Under the pieces are notes generated by a model that ran no database searches, was not told the DNA's origin, and saw nothing but the letters and a program-made list of their open reading frames with translations. This document shows, in pieces, positions 43,757 to 54,000 of a DNA stretch of 64,000 nt (the stretch's first letter is position 1; each line of letters starts with the position of its first letter). The position numbers and the translations under genes are program-made. This DNA is from an uncultured Clostridia bacterium (lineage in GTDB: Bacteria; Bacillota; Clostridia; HGM11514): contig CAKSKB010000001.1 in the NCBI GenBank assembly GCA_934464705.1, positions 189,293-253,292 on the forward strand, in the 5' to 3' direction.

Positions 43757-44581
43757 ATGAAAACTACATTGGTTGTTATGGCAGCAGGTATGGGCAGCCG
43801 CTTCGGAGGGCTTAAACAGATTGAACCTTTAGGTCCGAACGGCGAGATTATACTTGACTTTTCCATACACGATGCCGTAAAAGCCGGCTTTGACAAGACT
43901 GTTTTTATCATAAAAAAGCAGATTGAAGCTGATTTCAGAGAAGCAATCGGCAAAAGAATAGAAAAAATGACGGATGTCGAATATGCATTCCAGGATGTAG
44001 ATCACCTTCCCGAAGGCAGAACCAAGCCCTGGGGAACCGGTAACGCCGTTCTTTCCGCACGGGATAAGGTTGATACTCCGTTTGCCGTAATAAATGCCGA
44101 TGATTTTTACGGTGCCGATACATTTAAAGAGGTAAACAATTACTTAAGCAAAACCGGAGAAATGTGCATGGCGGGATTTTCTCTCGGCAACACACTTACC
44201 GATAACGGTACGGTTTCAAGGGGCGTCTGCACGGTAAAGGACGGATTTTTACAGCATGTAGAAGAGTATTTTGACATCGACAAAACAACCGACCTCCCGA
44301 TGGACACGATTGTTTCGATGAACATGTGGGGCTTTGACCTTGACATATTCAATGAGCTTGACAAAGAATTCAACATATTCATGGATAACCTCAAAAATCC
44401 GCTCAAAGCTGAATTTCTGCTCCCGGAGGTTGTTGATAACCTCATTAAAACAGGAAAGAAAAAGGTTGCCGTGCTTCCGGTTTCGAGCAAATGGTACGGC
44501 ATTACATACAGAGAGGATTTGCCCGGAGTGAAGGCGGCACTCAAAAAAATGTGTGAAGAGGGTTATTATGAATTTAAATGA
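43757..44581 (+). CDS. Sugar nucleotidyltransferase (NTP transferase family)
   Basis: 274 residues with AAAGGAG before the ATG. The nucleotide-binding signature is MAAGMGSRFGGLKQIEPLGP, followed by PWGTGNAVLSARD and the metal-binding VINADDFYGADTF. The family transfers a nucleotide to a hexose 1-phosphate. The next gene, overlapping by 14 bp, is an anomeric-kinase-type protein that would supply the 1-phosphate. Together they resemble the NahK plus uridylyltransferase salvage route for hexosamines, as in bifidobacteria. The exact sugar and nucleotide are not known. Confidence 0.87.
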   Translation: MKTTLVVMAAGMGSRFGGLKQIEPLGPNGEIILDFSIHDAVKAGFDKTVFIIKKQIEADFREAIGKRIEKMTDVEYAFQDVDHLPEGRTKPWGTGNAVLSARDKVDTPFAVINADDFYGADTFKEVNNYLSKTGEMCMAGFSLGNTLTDNGTVSRGVCTVKDGFLQHVEEYFDIDKTTDLPMDTIVSMNMWGFDLDIFNELDKEFNIFMDNLKNPLKAEFLLPEVVDNLIKTGKKKVAVLPVSSKWYGITYREDLPGVKAALKKMCEEGYYEFK

Positions 44582-45599
44582 TATTCCGAAACATTTTAAC
44601 ATAAACAGCCGGCTTGCCGATTACGGCGACGGCCTTATAAACAACACCTATGTTACAGATGACGGAAAATACATCATTCAAAGAATAAACACAAAAGTGT
44701 TTACAAATCCTGTCGGCATGACAGACAATATAATCAAGGTAACAAATCATCTTGAGAAAAAAGGAATCCCGACGCTCAAATTTATTAAAAGCGGGGATAA
44801 GTATTATTACACAGATGAGGACGGCAACTTCTGGCGGTGTTCAAAATTCATCGACAATACCGTTACATACAGCGCTCCGCCGGATGACAAGTGTCTTTAC
44901 TACGAAGGCAGAATTATCGGTGAATTTCATAAAGCAATGATTGATTTCGACGCCTCCGTGCTTTGCGAACCGATTCCGGACTTTCACCATACAAAGCGCA
45001 GATTTGAGCGGTTTCAGGCGGCTCTTGCGGAGGATAAAGCAGGCAGATCAAAAACCGTCACAAAAGAAATCGAATTTTTCATTGACCGCAAAAATTATGC
45101 AAGCGTTATTCTTGACGGCTTCGCAGACGGAAGCATTCCGCTCAGGGTTACGCACAACGATACTAAACTTAATAATATCCTGTTCGATAAGGACACGAAA
45201 AAACCCGTTTGTCTTATTGACCTTGACACCGTAATGCCCGGATCTGTGCTTTACGATTACAGCGATGCAATCAGAATATGCGCTTCAACCTCGGCAGAGG
45301 ACGAAAAAGACATTTCAAAGGTGAATTTCTCGCTTGACTGTTTTAAGACATTTACCGAGGGCTTTCTTGCATCATCCGAGCTTAATTCGCGCGAAAAGGA
45401 ACTTCTTCGCTTTTCGGCAAGGCTTATGCTGTTTGAAACCGGCATAAGATTTCTTACGGATTACCTTGAAGGCGATGTGTATTTCAAAACAACATATCCG
45501 GAGCACAACCTCGTCCGCGCAAGGAATCATATTAAGCTTATCGAAGACATCGAAAGCCACGAGGACGAAATACAGAATATTATAGACAGCCTTTTATAA
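44568..45599 (+). CDS. APH-family sugar kinase (NahK-like)
   Basis: 343 residues from the ATG at 44568 (GAGGG upstream), overlapping the nucleotidyltransferase end. The aminoglycoside-phosphotransferase fold is shown by YIIQRINTKVF (ATP-site lysine region), the catalytic loop LRVTHNDTKLNNILFD and the metal-binding CLIDLDTVMPGSVLYDYSDA. Members include N-acetylhexosamine 1-kinase. Given the coupled nucleotidyltransferase, phosphorylation of a free sugar at C1 is the best guess. A strong terminator follows. Confidence 0.83.
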   Translation: MNLNDIPKHFNINSRLADYGDGLINNTYVTDDGKYIIQRINTKVFTNPVGMTDNIIKVTNHLEKKGIPTLKFIKSGDKYYYTDEDGNFWRCSKFIDNTVTYSAPPDDKCLYYEGRIIGEFHKAMIDFDASVLCEPIPDFHHTKRRFERFQAALAEDKAGRSKTVTKEIEFFIDRKNYASVILDGFADGSIPLRVTHNDTKLNNILFDKDTKKPVCLIDLDTVMPGSVLYDYSDAIRICASTSAEDEKDISKVNFSLDCFKTFTEGFLASSELNSREKELLRFSARLMLFETGIRFLTDYLEGDVYFKTTYPEHNLVRARNHIKLIEDIESHEDEIQNIIDSLL

Positions 45600-45604
45600 A
45601 AAAG

Positions 45605-45646
45605 ATGCGTCAGGAAAGATTTGTTTTCTTTCCTGACGCTTTTTTC
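45605..45646. terminator. Bidirectional terminator after the kinase gene
   Basis: GCGTCAGGAAAGA (45607-45619) and TCTTTCCTGACGC (45627-45639) form a 13-bp perfect stem with T runs on both strands. It serves the convergent small gene at 45645 as well. Confidence 0.92.
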
Positions 45647-45836
45647 AGCAAAACAAAGAGCAGCCCATCGCCCTGTACTGTTCGATTTTTTCTTCAAGTG
45701 CGCCGACCGAAACTTCAAAGTATTCCGCCGTGCAGTCAATGCACATATATTTTTGTGCACCGCGGTTTACAAGCTTTTTGTACAGCCCTATTTCGTCCGA
45801 CTTCAGTTCCCTTCCGCACTTTATGCACTTATGCAT
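45645..45836 (-). CDS. Small conserved zinc-ribbon protein
   Basis: 63 residues. MHKCIKCGRELKSDEIGLY, KLVNRGAQKYMCIDCTAEYF and a C-terminal MGCSLFC. Two CxxC pairs form a treble-clef or ribbon zinc site. I recall this as a conserved hypothetical family of Clostridia. No function is known; it stands alone, convergent with the sugar kinase unit. Confidence 0.78.
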   Translation of the reverse strand: MHKCIKCGRELKSDEIGLYKKLVNRGAQKYMCIDCTAEYFEVSVGALEEKIEQYRAMGCSLFC

Positions 45837-45891
45837 TAACGAGCCTTCCCATACTTAAAATTCTTATGTAAGTGTCCGCAATTTTTATACT

Positions 45892-47910
45892 TTATTCCGC
45901 AGTGATTATTTCTATTTCCGTATCGGGCGCTTCTGCCTCATAGAAATTACCACGGTTTTCAAATTCACACTCCTTTCCGTCCGAAAGCACTTTTACAACT
46001 GTAGATTCGCATACAAATGCAAATTTGCCGCTTTCTTTCAAAAGAAAAGTATTATCATTCAGCCGTTCATATGTTTTGGGAGAGATAAACTTTTCCGTCA
46101 GCCCTATAAAAGTAATATCTGCCTGCGGAATGACTACAAACAGTCTGCATTCCTCATCATTTTCAAGTTCAAGCCCGACCGTTTCCTCCTTTGACAGTGA
46201 ATAAATTTTCTGTGTAAAATGTTCATACATAACAAATCTGTTTCCCGGCAAATCAAAAACATCGGAAGGAGAAACCGTTCCGTACGCTTTATTGTCCGTA
46301 AGATTATATACAGCAATAATACCCGAATCACCGCATATATTTTGTACTTTGTATATTCCCGTTCCTTCCGTAGGGTTTATAAACAAGCAGTCCAAAGTCG
46401 GAATTGCCGGACGGTCACATCTTAAAATTCTGCCGTTTTCAAATATCAGCGGCATAAGAACCTCTCGTTTGCTTCTTTCCAGAGTATCGCTTACATATAT
46501 CGGGCCCCCGCTCACAGCTCTTAACAAGCTGTTTTTAAGAGCCTGATTATCATCCGTCCACCACATATCATAATCACACCACATGATTTCGCCAATAAAC
46601 AAACAATTAAATGTACATTGCAAAATATGCTTTCTGAACCATGCTTTATTCTCGGGCTGAAAATCATCCGAGCATCTTACAACGGCGCTTTCCGGTCTTG
46701 CCCACATATTTTCTGTTGCCAGCCCCATACAGTTTATTACAGTATTATCAAAATATTTTTTTGCTGCGCTCTCTACGTTGTTATGCAGAGCGGAAGCAAG
46801 CTTACCGATAGGCGCCATGTTTCTGTTAAAATGAAATGAACTTTGATTGTCCACCTTCAAAAACTCACACCCGCACGCTTTGAGATAAGCATAAAAATCC
46901 TCAAAAAATGTATTCTTTTCAAATTTTGGCTGATACCATCCGGCAGTATTTAATACCAACTCATCTTTATATTTTTCAAAAAATTCCGTACCGGGCATTA
47001 TTCCCTTCCAATATCCTGTTGTGGGATGCCAGATTCCAACCTTGATTCCATACTCGTTTATTCTATTTACGGCATGTTTTAAACCTTTCGGAAACCTTTT
47101 ATGTGAAGCTTCAAATGAATTTAATCTCGAAGCTTTCATAATCTTCATCATTGTTTCAAAATCATCGTATTCGGCGGTATCCAACTCGGTGCAATCAGCC
47201 CACATATCATCAATAATTGCCCATTTCACCGGAATATTTTTCTTTTTAAATTCTTCGCATTTACTTACAAGATTGTACTCCGAAACCCTTATTTGAAAAG
47301 CGTCCCAACTGCACCACCCCAGATATTCAAAAATTTCAGGGAAGCGTCTGTCGCATCTTGTACCGCTCTTTCTGCCCAAAAGCTTTATGCCTGCCGAAAC
47401 TGCTTTTTTATTCAGTACAAATGGATTTTCACCTGTAACGCAAATTGCCGCCAAGGATTTAGGAACAGTAAATTCACCCGAATTATTATCAAACACATCT
47501 ATTGCCAATCCGTATTTGCAGCCTGTCATTTCAGACTTATACTCCTTGTCGCAAATCGACAATAATGCACCGTAATTTTCTTTTGTTTTCCAAATAACGG
47601 ACTGCGTAATAGGACTTATTTTTCTGATATCTGTGCCAAATACAGGCGCATACCAGCAATTATAGTCAGTATATGTGCTGCTTCCGGTCACATAGCTTTC
47701 CAAACCGTCTATGTTCTCAACCACCAGCCTGACTGCTGTTTCGGAATCAAATTCAACCTCACTCTTTGCAGATACATATATCGCGCTAACCTTATCTTCC
47801 AATACCTGTTCAACATGCACTTCCGTATTATCATTTTTAAAAATTCCGTCTCCGCAACAAGGAATACTTAAAAATTTACCATTCTCCTTTTTATATACTT
47901 TTAACTTCAT
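45892..47910 (-). CDS. Sip1-related (raffinose-synthase-like) GH36 alpha-galactosidase
   Basis: 672 residues, with CAGGAGGG before the ATG. The barrel opens with YLGWCSWDAFQI and VKWAIIDDMWADC. It continues with LKHAVNRINEYGIKVGIWHP and KACGCEFLKVDNQSSF, where the Asp after LKVD is the likely nucleophile. This is the Sip1/raffinose-synthase branch of GH36, alpha-galactosidases or galactosyltransferases acting on raffinose-family sugars. No signal peptide, so intracellular. It lies 69 bp downstream of the GH27 gene on the same transcript. Confidence 0.9.
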   Translation of the reverse strand: MKLKVYKKENGKFLSIPCCGDGIFKNDNTEVHVEQVLEDKVSAIYVSAKSEVEFDSETAVRLVVENIDGLESYVTGSSTYTDYNCWYAPVFGTDIRKISPITQSVIWKTKENYGALLSICDKEYKSEMTGCKYGLAIDVFDNNSGEFTVPKSLAAICVTGENPFVLNKKAVSAGIKLLGRKSGTRCDRRFPEIFEYLGWCSWDAFQIRVSEYNLVSKCEEFKKKNIPVKWAIIDDMWADCTELDTAEYDDFETMMKIMKASRLNSFEASHKRFPKGLKHAVNRINEYGIKVGIWHPTTGYWKGIMPGTEFFEKYKDELVLNTAGWYQPKFEKNTFFEDFYAYLKACGCEFLKVDNQSSFHFNRNMAPIGKLASALHNNVESAAKKYFDNTVINCMGLATENMWARPESAVVRCSDDFQPENKAWFRKHILQCTFNCLFIGEIMWCDYDMWWTDDNQALKNSLLRAVSGGPIYVSDTLERSKREVLMPLIFENGRILRCDRPAIPTLDCLFINPTEGTGIYKVQNICGDSGIIAVYNLTDNKAYGTVSPSDVFDLPGNRFVMYEHFTQKIYSLSKEETVGLELENDEECRLFVVIPQADITFIGLTEKFISPKTYERLNDNTFLLKESGKFAFVCESTVVKVLSDGKECEFENRGNFYEAEAPDTEIEIITAE

Positions 47911-47979
47911 AATTCCCTCCTGCTTTTTCTCAGAGATATGGGAGTAACAGTAAGCTTATGATTTTGCCGCTTTTACATA

Positions 47980-49110
47980 TCACTTTATATCTGCCAATTT
48001 AGCTCTGTACAGTTTAAAGGATTTATTAGGTATTTTTTCGGCAAATCCCCCTTGCATAATGCCTAATTTTTCTCCCGTAACAATGTCGGTTACTTCCAAT
48101 CCTAAGCCTCTGTTTGAGGGAATCCCCAAATCATCAAACGCAAAAGATATAGGATGATCTCCCTCGGGATGCAGATTTACCGCCAGAAGTGCCACTTCAT
48201 CATTGGCAAGAAGCTTGCAAAATCCGTACCCATGATCATAATAATTTCTACACCTGAACGGCGGTCTGTTTTCAGGGTCCTGATTGATTGAAATGATTTC
48301 CCTGTTGAGTAAAATGTTTTTGCCGTTATCGTCAATGTTTCTTACATCGGCACCGATTATAAGAGGAGAACCGAAATACGCCCACATAACAAAATGCATA
48401 AGATATTCCTCAGTTGTGCATCCGCCCTGAGCAACATTACCTTTTCCGTTCATTCCGACAGTAAGCATATCAAGATCATTATAACAATCAAAACAGCTGT
48501 TTTCAAACTTATCAAACTGCTGCCTGAATATTTCAATAAACGATTCGGGTTTATCCGATATATCATGAGTTGAACGATATGTATGCGCTCCCCTTGACCT
48601 CATCCATTTCCACGGTTCTTCTACTCCCCAATTGCAGGAAGCAAGGACAATATTCCTCCCGCAATGACGAAGCGCCTGTGCCATTGTAAGATATGAAACC
48701 TTAACATCAGCGCTTTCCGGTCTGTTTCCGAAATCATACTTTAAATAATCCACACCCCACTCTGCAAATGTTTCTGCGTCAATATACTCATGTCCCCAGC
48801 TTCCGGGATAGTTTGCACAAGTCCGGAATCCGCAATCAGAGTACATCCCGAATTTCAGCCCTTTTGAATGTATGTAATCAGCAAGATATTTCATACCGTG
48901 CGGAAACTTTTCCGGATCCGCAACAAGCCTGCCGTTTTCATCTCTCTGTCTTAATGACCAGCAGTCATCGATTATAACATATTCGTAGCCGGCGTCCTTA
49001 TAGCCATCATTTACCATAACATCAGCAGTTTCCATTATCAGAGTTTCATTTATATGTTCTCCGAAAGTGTTCCAGGAATTCCATCCCATAGGCGGTTTGT
49101 TAACAAGCAT
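47980..49110 (-). CDS. GH27 alpha-galactosidase
   Basis: 376 residues from the ATG at 49110 (GGGGAGAG upstream). The N-terminus PPMGWNSWNTFGEHI, then YVIIDDCW and the nucleophile in WGVDYLKYDFGN are GH27 hallmarks; the acid/base Asp lies in YRSTHDISD. A short C-terminal beta domain completes it. No signal peptide, so cytoplasmic. It removes terminal alpha-galactose from raffinose, stachyose or galactomannan fragments. It is divergent from an AraC regulator and leads an operon with the GH36 enzyme. Confidence 0.92.
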   Translation of the reverse strand: MLVNKPPMGWNSWNTFGEHINETLIMETADVMVNDGYKDAGYEYVIIDDCWSLRQRDENGRLVADPEKFPHGMKYLADYIHSKGLKFGMYSDCGFRTCANYPGSWGHEYIDAETFAEWGVDYLKYDFGNRPESADVKVSYLTMAQALRHCGRNIVLASCNWGVEEPWKWMRSRGAHTYRSTHDISDKPESFIEIFRQQFDKFENSCFDCYNDLDMLTVGMNGKGNVAQGGCTTEEYLMHFVMWAYFGSPLIIGADVRNIDDNGKNILLNREIISINQDPENRPPFRCRNYYDHGYGFCKLLANDEVALLAVNLHPEGDHPISFAFDDLGIPSNRGLGLEVTDIVTGEKLGIMQGGFAEKIPNKSFKLYRAKLADIK

Positions 49111-49145
49111 AGTTTCTCTCCCCACAAAATAAATTTTATGCTTTC

Positions 49146-49174
49146 AGTATAGTTAATTTTTTTATAAAAGTAAA
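49146..49174 (-). promoter_or_regulatory. Promoter of the alpha-galactosidase operon
   Basis: Minus strand TTTACT (49169-49174), 17-bp spacer, TATACT (49146-49151). Confidence 0.65.
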
Positions 49175-49184
49175 GATATTTTTG

Positions 49185-49214
49185 TTGCTTTTATATGCAA
49201 ATATGTTGTATAAT
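49185..49214 (+). promoter_or_regulatory. Promoter of the AraC gene at 49235
   Basis: TTGCTT (49185-49190), 18-bp spacer, TATAAT (49209-49214), back-to-back with the alpha-galactosidase promoter. Confidence 0.65.
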
Positions 49215-49234
49215 ATATTCAAGAGGTGATACTG

Positions 49235-50047
49235 TTGGAAGGAATATTTGAAAACTTTCTTTGCGAGGCTATGACGGCATATGATGTCGGAAGCCAAAGG
49301 TGTACTCCGGGACACCGCTGGGCAATCGGATATACGGACAGATTTCTTATTCACTACATAATCAGCGGCAAAGGGACATTCGAAAGCAGAGGAAGAAAAT
49401 ATACTCTTCATAAAGGCAATGCATTTCTGATAACCGGAGAAAAAGGCGGCGCATATGAGGCTGATATGATTGATCCGTGGCATTATGTATGGATAAATAT
49501 TTCAGGAGAAATGGCGGTGAAATTTCTTAAAAATGCAGGACTTTCGGAAAAAAATCCGATTTTCGAGAGCACTGACCCCGATAAGCTGAACCGATTTGCG
49601 GAAAATCTTATACAGAAAAGACACGAAAACAGCTTTATCGTGTCAGGGGCATTGTATGAGTTCATGGGCGAAATGATAAAAACAAGCAAAAACCGAACTG
49701 AAATTGACAGAAAGAATCCCGAAGACTATATAAACATATGCAGGAACTACATAATTGTCAATTCACACAAAAAAATAACGGTAAACGATTTGAGCGCATT
49801 TATAGGACTTGACAGAACATATCTTTACAGGCTTTTCAAAAAAGAGCTTGATATGTCACCAAATGAATTTATTATCGGGTATAAAATTAAAAGAGCCGAA
49901 GATCTGCTGCTGACAACACATCTTTCCGTGAAAGAAATCGCAAACAGCATAGGTTACGATGACAGCCTTGCGTTTTCAAAGCTTTTTTCCAAAAGGAACG
50001 GAATTTCACCCACCAAATTCAGGGCATCAAAAAACCGCTCGTCATGA
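49235..50047 (+). CDS. AraC-family regulator of the alpha-galactosidase operon
   Basis: 270 residues from a TTG at 49235 with AAGAGG upstream; a GTG three codons earlier lies in the ribosome site. The N-terminal cupin sensor (LIHYIISGKGTFESRGRKYT, LHKGNAFLITGEKGG, DPWHYVWINISG) is the arabinose/melibiose-type. The C-terminal HTH pair is ITVNDLSAFIGLDRTYLYRL and SVKEIANSIGYDDSLAFSKL. Divergence from two alpha-galactosidases implies induction by galactosides (inferred). Its last codons and stop lie inside the terminator hairpin at 50029-50058. Confidence 0.9.
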   Translation: MEGIFENFLCEAMTAYDVGSQRCTPGHRWAIGYTDRFLIHYIISGKGTFESRGRKYTLHKGNAFLITGEKGGAYEADMIDPWHYVWINISGEMAVKFLKNAGLSEKNPIFESTDPDKLNRFAENLIQKRHENSFIVSGALYEFMGEMIKTSKNRTEIDRKNPEDYINICRNYIIVNSHKKITVNDLSAFIGLDRTYLYRLFKKELDMSPNEFIIGYKIKRAEDLLLTTHLSVKEIANSIGYDDSLAFSKLFSKRNGISPTKFRASKNRSS

Positions 50048-50058
50048 GCGGTTTTTTG
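50029..50058. terminator. Bidirectional terminator overlapping the AraC stop codon
   Basis: AAAAAACCGCTC and GAGCGGTTTTTT form a 12-bp stem; the loop contains the AraC stop TGA (50045-50047). On the other strand it ends rnpB transcription. Confidence 0.92.
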
Positions 50059-50060
50059 AT

Positions 50061-50422
50061 GCTGAGTAAATCTGTAAGCCGAGTTCTGTCTCAGACAGTC
50101 ATCTATCTACGCCGTACATCTCTGCACAGCTCCAGCCGCTTCGCAAAAATACGCCGGGCAAGCGCGTGTGAACAGTCACACTTTCGCATCAGCGTTGCAC
50201 CGAGTGGGGTTTACATGGCCGCTTGATTACCCAAGCGCCGGTGAGCTCTTACCTCGCCTTTCCATCCTTACCTGAAAAAATCAGGCGGTTTATTTCTGTT
50301 GCACTTTCCTTAGAGTCGCCTCCACCGGGATTTCTCCGGCACCCTGCCCTATGGAGCTCGGACTTTCCTCATTCGCGCAAAGCCTGAACCTTGCGCGCCC
50401 GCGACTGCCCGATTTACTCAGC
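50061..50422 (-). ncRNA. rnpB: RNase P RNA, bacterial type A
   Basis: Read on the minus strand, the 5' end GCTGAGTAAATCGGGCAGTC and 3' end CTTACAGATTTACTCAGC are complementary (P1/P2). The conserved core GAGGAAAGTCCGAGCTCC and AGGGCAGGGTGCCGG follows. The 3' core contains CAGAACTCGGCTTACAG. Its length of about 362 nt and peripheral hairpins fit the ancestral type A. A consensus promoter starts transcription exactly at 50422 and a strong terminator lies at its 3' side. It is the catalytic RNA that matures tRNA 5' ends. Confidence 0.97.
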
Positions 50423-50428
50423 AATATT

Positions 50429-50457
50429 ATTATACTATATTTTATTGATTTTGTCAA
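50429..50457 (-). promoter_or_regulatory. Consensus promoter of rnpB
   Basis: Minus strand TTGACA (50452-50457), 17-bp spacer, TATAAT (50429-50434). Confidence 0.92.
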
Positions 50458-50544
50458 GGAAAACAACCGCCGCAAGGCTGCTGACTACAAATCCAAAATA
50501 TACAGAAAACTGTTTCTGTCCGGATATGAATATGAAATAGGCAG

Positions 50545-50962
50545 TTAAGCCGCACTCACTCTGCGAAATCCGGATTTTTCATAAAATCTGTGAGATGTTT
50601 CGGCAACGGAAGGCGTATCCAATATGATATGCTTGACATCCGCATTTAAAGCAAACTCCAAAAGCTTTTTATATAAAGTAAGCCCTACTTTTTTTGAGCG
50701 GAATTCCTTTTTTACAAAAAACTTTTTCATTACGGCACACTTGTTTTCTTTCAGCATAAGACCGACAGTACCTATCAATTTGCCGCCCGACAGCGCAACC
50801 CAGAACTCACCGCCGCTTTGACGATAATAACAGTTTATATCCGACAAATCGGGCTGCATTTGAAGCGGCAAATCGATTTTTGCTTCATTGTTTTGAATAT
50901 CTAAAATCAGCGAAACAACATCGTCCTTGTATTTTTCATCATATTCTCAATCTGCAAAACAT
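50545..50962 (-). pseudogene. GNAT-family acetyltransferase, frameshifted and truncated
   Basis: The main frame encodes a GNAT core: GGEFWVALSGGKLIGTVGLM, KKFFVKKEFRSKKVGLTLY, IILDTPSVAETSHRFYEKSG. Upstream the frame extends through DEKYKDDVVSLILDIQN but meets a TGA. A likely start with ribosome site (GAGGTGA, ATG at 50962, MNVLQIE) is in another frame, so a frameshift lies near 50948. The protein also stops right after GFRRVSAA, without the usual ~20 C-terminal residues. It is probably non-functional; a sequencing error could explain the frameshift alone. Confidence 0.65.
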
Positions 50963-51024
50963 TCACCTCAAACATAAGCATTATATGATTTATTATAACA
51001 CTTGCCGACCGTTATGTCAAACAC

Positions 51025-51056
51025 AAAAAATCCGCGGCAGAACTTTCTGCCGCGGA
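51025..51056 (-). terminator. Intrinsic terminator of nifJ
   Basis: Minus strand TCCGCGGCAGA pairs with TCTGCCGCGGA, followed by TTTTTTG. Confidence 0.93.
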
Positions 51057-51070
51057 CTGCAAGTTTCAAA

Positions 51071-54000
51071 TTATTCGTAAAGCTTGCTGAATTTCTGCCA
51101 ATGTTCGTATTTTTCCTTAGCCTGCTGTTCTGCTTCCTCAAAGAGTTCTTCTGCTCTTTCGGGGAACTTTCTTGCAAGCGAGGAGTAACGAACTTCGTTC
51201 ATAATAAAGTCTCTGTAGGACTCTGTAGGATTCTTGGAATCCATCACGAACGGAACCTTGCCTTCAGCTGTGAGGCGAGGATCGAATCTGAATGTATGCC
51301 AGTAACCGGACATAACAGCGTTCTTGATAATGCCCTGAGTATTTGTCATACCGCCCTTGATACCGTGGTTGATACAAGGTGCATAACCGATGATGATTGA
51401 AGGACCGTGGTAGCTTACAGCTTCCTTTATAGCCTTAACCGTCTGAGCTGCGTCATATCCGAGAGCAACCTGTGCTACATAAACATAACCGTAGGACATA
51501 GCGATTTCAGCGAGGTTCTTCTTCTTAATCGGCTTACCGCCTGCTGCGAACTGAGCAACAGCGCCGGTAGGAGTGGACTTGGAAGCCTGTCCGCCGGTGT
51601 TGGAGTAAACTTCTGTATCGAATACCATAATGTTTACATCTTCGCCGGAAGCGATAACATGGTCAAGACCGCCGAAACCGATATCATAAGCCCAGCCGTC
51701 GCCGCCGAATATCCAAACTGCCTTCTTGGAAAGGAATTCCTTGCTTGCAAGAATGGACTTAGCTTCTTCGGAGCCGTTCTTTTCGAGAGCTGCGATAAGG
51801 TCATCTGTTGCCTTAACATTCTTGTCGCCGTCATTGTAGGTTTCAAACCAAGCATCGGCAGCAGCCTTAACGCCTGCATCGTCAATACCTTTTACCTTAT
51901 CGGCGAGTCTTTCTCTGAGCTGTTTTGCAGCAACAGCCATACCAAGACCGTGCTCTGCGTTATCTTCAAACAGGGAGTTTGCCCAAGCAGGACCGAATCC
52001 CTTGTAGTTTGTTGTATAAGGTGTGGAAGGAGCGGAACCACCCCAGATTGAAGAACAACCCGTTGCGTTTGAAATATACGCCCTTTCACCGCAAATCTGA
52101 GTAATAAGCTTTGCGTAAGGTGTTTCACCGCAGCCTGCGCAAGCACCCGAGAATTCGAGGAGAGGCTGGTGGAACTGTGAATTCTTAACATTCATCGGAA
52201 GGTCAAGAAGTTCTGTCTTTGTGGAAACCTTGTTTACGCCGTAATCAAAAGCTTCCTGCTGTTCTCTCTGTGTATCGATAGGAGCCATGGAGAGAGCCTG
52301 AACCTTTTCGGGGCAAACTTTTACGCAGTTTCCGCAGCCGGAGCAGTCGAGAACCGATACAGCCATTGTGAATGTATAGTTTTCGCAGCCCTTGCCGATC
52401 ATCTTCTTGGACTTCATCTGCTCGGGAGCAGCTGCAGCTTCGTCAGCATTCATAACGATAGGTCTGATTGCAGCGTGCGGACAAACGATAGAGCACTGAT
52501 TACACTGAATACACTTTGTAACATCCCATACAGGAACATTAACCGCAATACCTCTCTTTTCGTAAGCGGCCGTACCCTGAGGCATATGACCGTCAACCAT
52601 ATCCATGAACTTGGAAACCGCGAGCTTATCGCCGGCCTGAGCGTTACAGGGAATCTGGATGTTCTTAACGAAATCGGGAGCACAGATATCATCGGGAGCA
52701 TTGTCCTTAGCGTCAGCCCAATCTGCGGGAACATCAATCTTATGGATATTTTCAGCGCCCTTGGTGATTGCTTCATGATTCATGTTAACAATCTTTTCGC
52801 CCTTTTTGCTGAACTTCTTAACAACGGCAGCCTTCATGTATTCGGTAGCCTGCTCAAAAGGAATAACATTCGCAAGCTTAAAGAATGCGGACTGCAGAAC
52901 GATTGAAGTCTTGTTTCCGAGACCGATTTCACCGGCAATGCCAATAGCGTCGATTGTATAAAGGTTGATATTATTCTGAGCGATGTATCTCTTCATCTTG
53001 CCGGGAAGTCTTTCGGAAAGCTCGTTAACATCCCAAGCGCAGTTGAGGAGGAATGTACCGCCCGGTACAACATCTTCAACCATATCGTACTTATCAACAT
53101 AAGAAGGATTGTGGCAAGCAACGAAGTTTGCCTTGTTGATAAGATATGTTGACTTGATAGGCTTTTTACCGAATCTCAGATGAGAAACAGTGATACCGCC
53201 GGACTTTTTGGAGTCATAAGCGAAATAAGCCTGAGCATAAAGGTCGGTATGGTCACCGATAATCTTAATGGAGTCTTTATTTGCACCAACGGTACCGTCG
53301 GAGCCGAGACCCCAGAACTTACATGCGGAGTTGCCTTCAGCCGAAGTGTGAGGATTTTCAACTCTGGGAAGAGAGAGGTTTGTAACATCATCTTCGATAG
53401 CAAGAGTGAAGCCCTTAACCGGATTTTCGGCGTCAAGGTTTCTGTAACATGCGATAATATCAGCCGGAACGGTATCTTTCGAGCCAAGACCGTATCTTCC
53501 GCCGATAATCATGGGAACATCTTTTACACCGTTGTAGCAAGCGCATACATCAAGATAAAGAGGTTCGCCGATGGAACCGGGTTCCTTTGTTCTGTCGATA
53601 ACGGCAATCTTCTTGCAGGAAGCCGGAACAGCCTTAAGGAATGCTTCAACCGGGAAAGGTCTGTAAAGATGAACCTTGATAAGGCCGACTTTTTCGCCCT
53701 TTGACATAAGGTAATCGATAGTTTCTTCAATGGTTTCGCAGATGGAACCCATTGCAACGATAACCTTGTCCGCATCCGGAGCACCGTAGTAGTTAACAAG
53801 CTTATAATCTGTACCGATTTTAGCGTTAACCTTGTTCATGTATTCTTCAACAACTGCGGGAACATTGTTATAGTAAGTGTTGCATGCTTCTCTGTTCTGG
53901 AAGAATATATCAGGGTTCTGAGCGCTTCCGCGGAGAACGGGGTGCTCAGGGTTGAGAGCGTTGTTTCTGAATTCCTGAACAGCGTCCATATCAACCATTT

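Noticed and set aside
50290..50548. Short open frames over rnpB
   Set aside because: The sequence is clearly RNase P RNA with its own promoter; the frames are chance.
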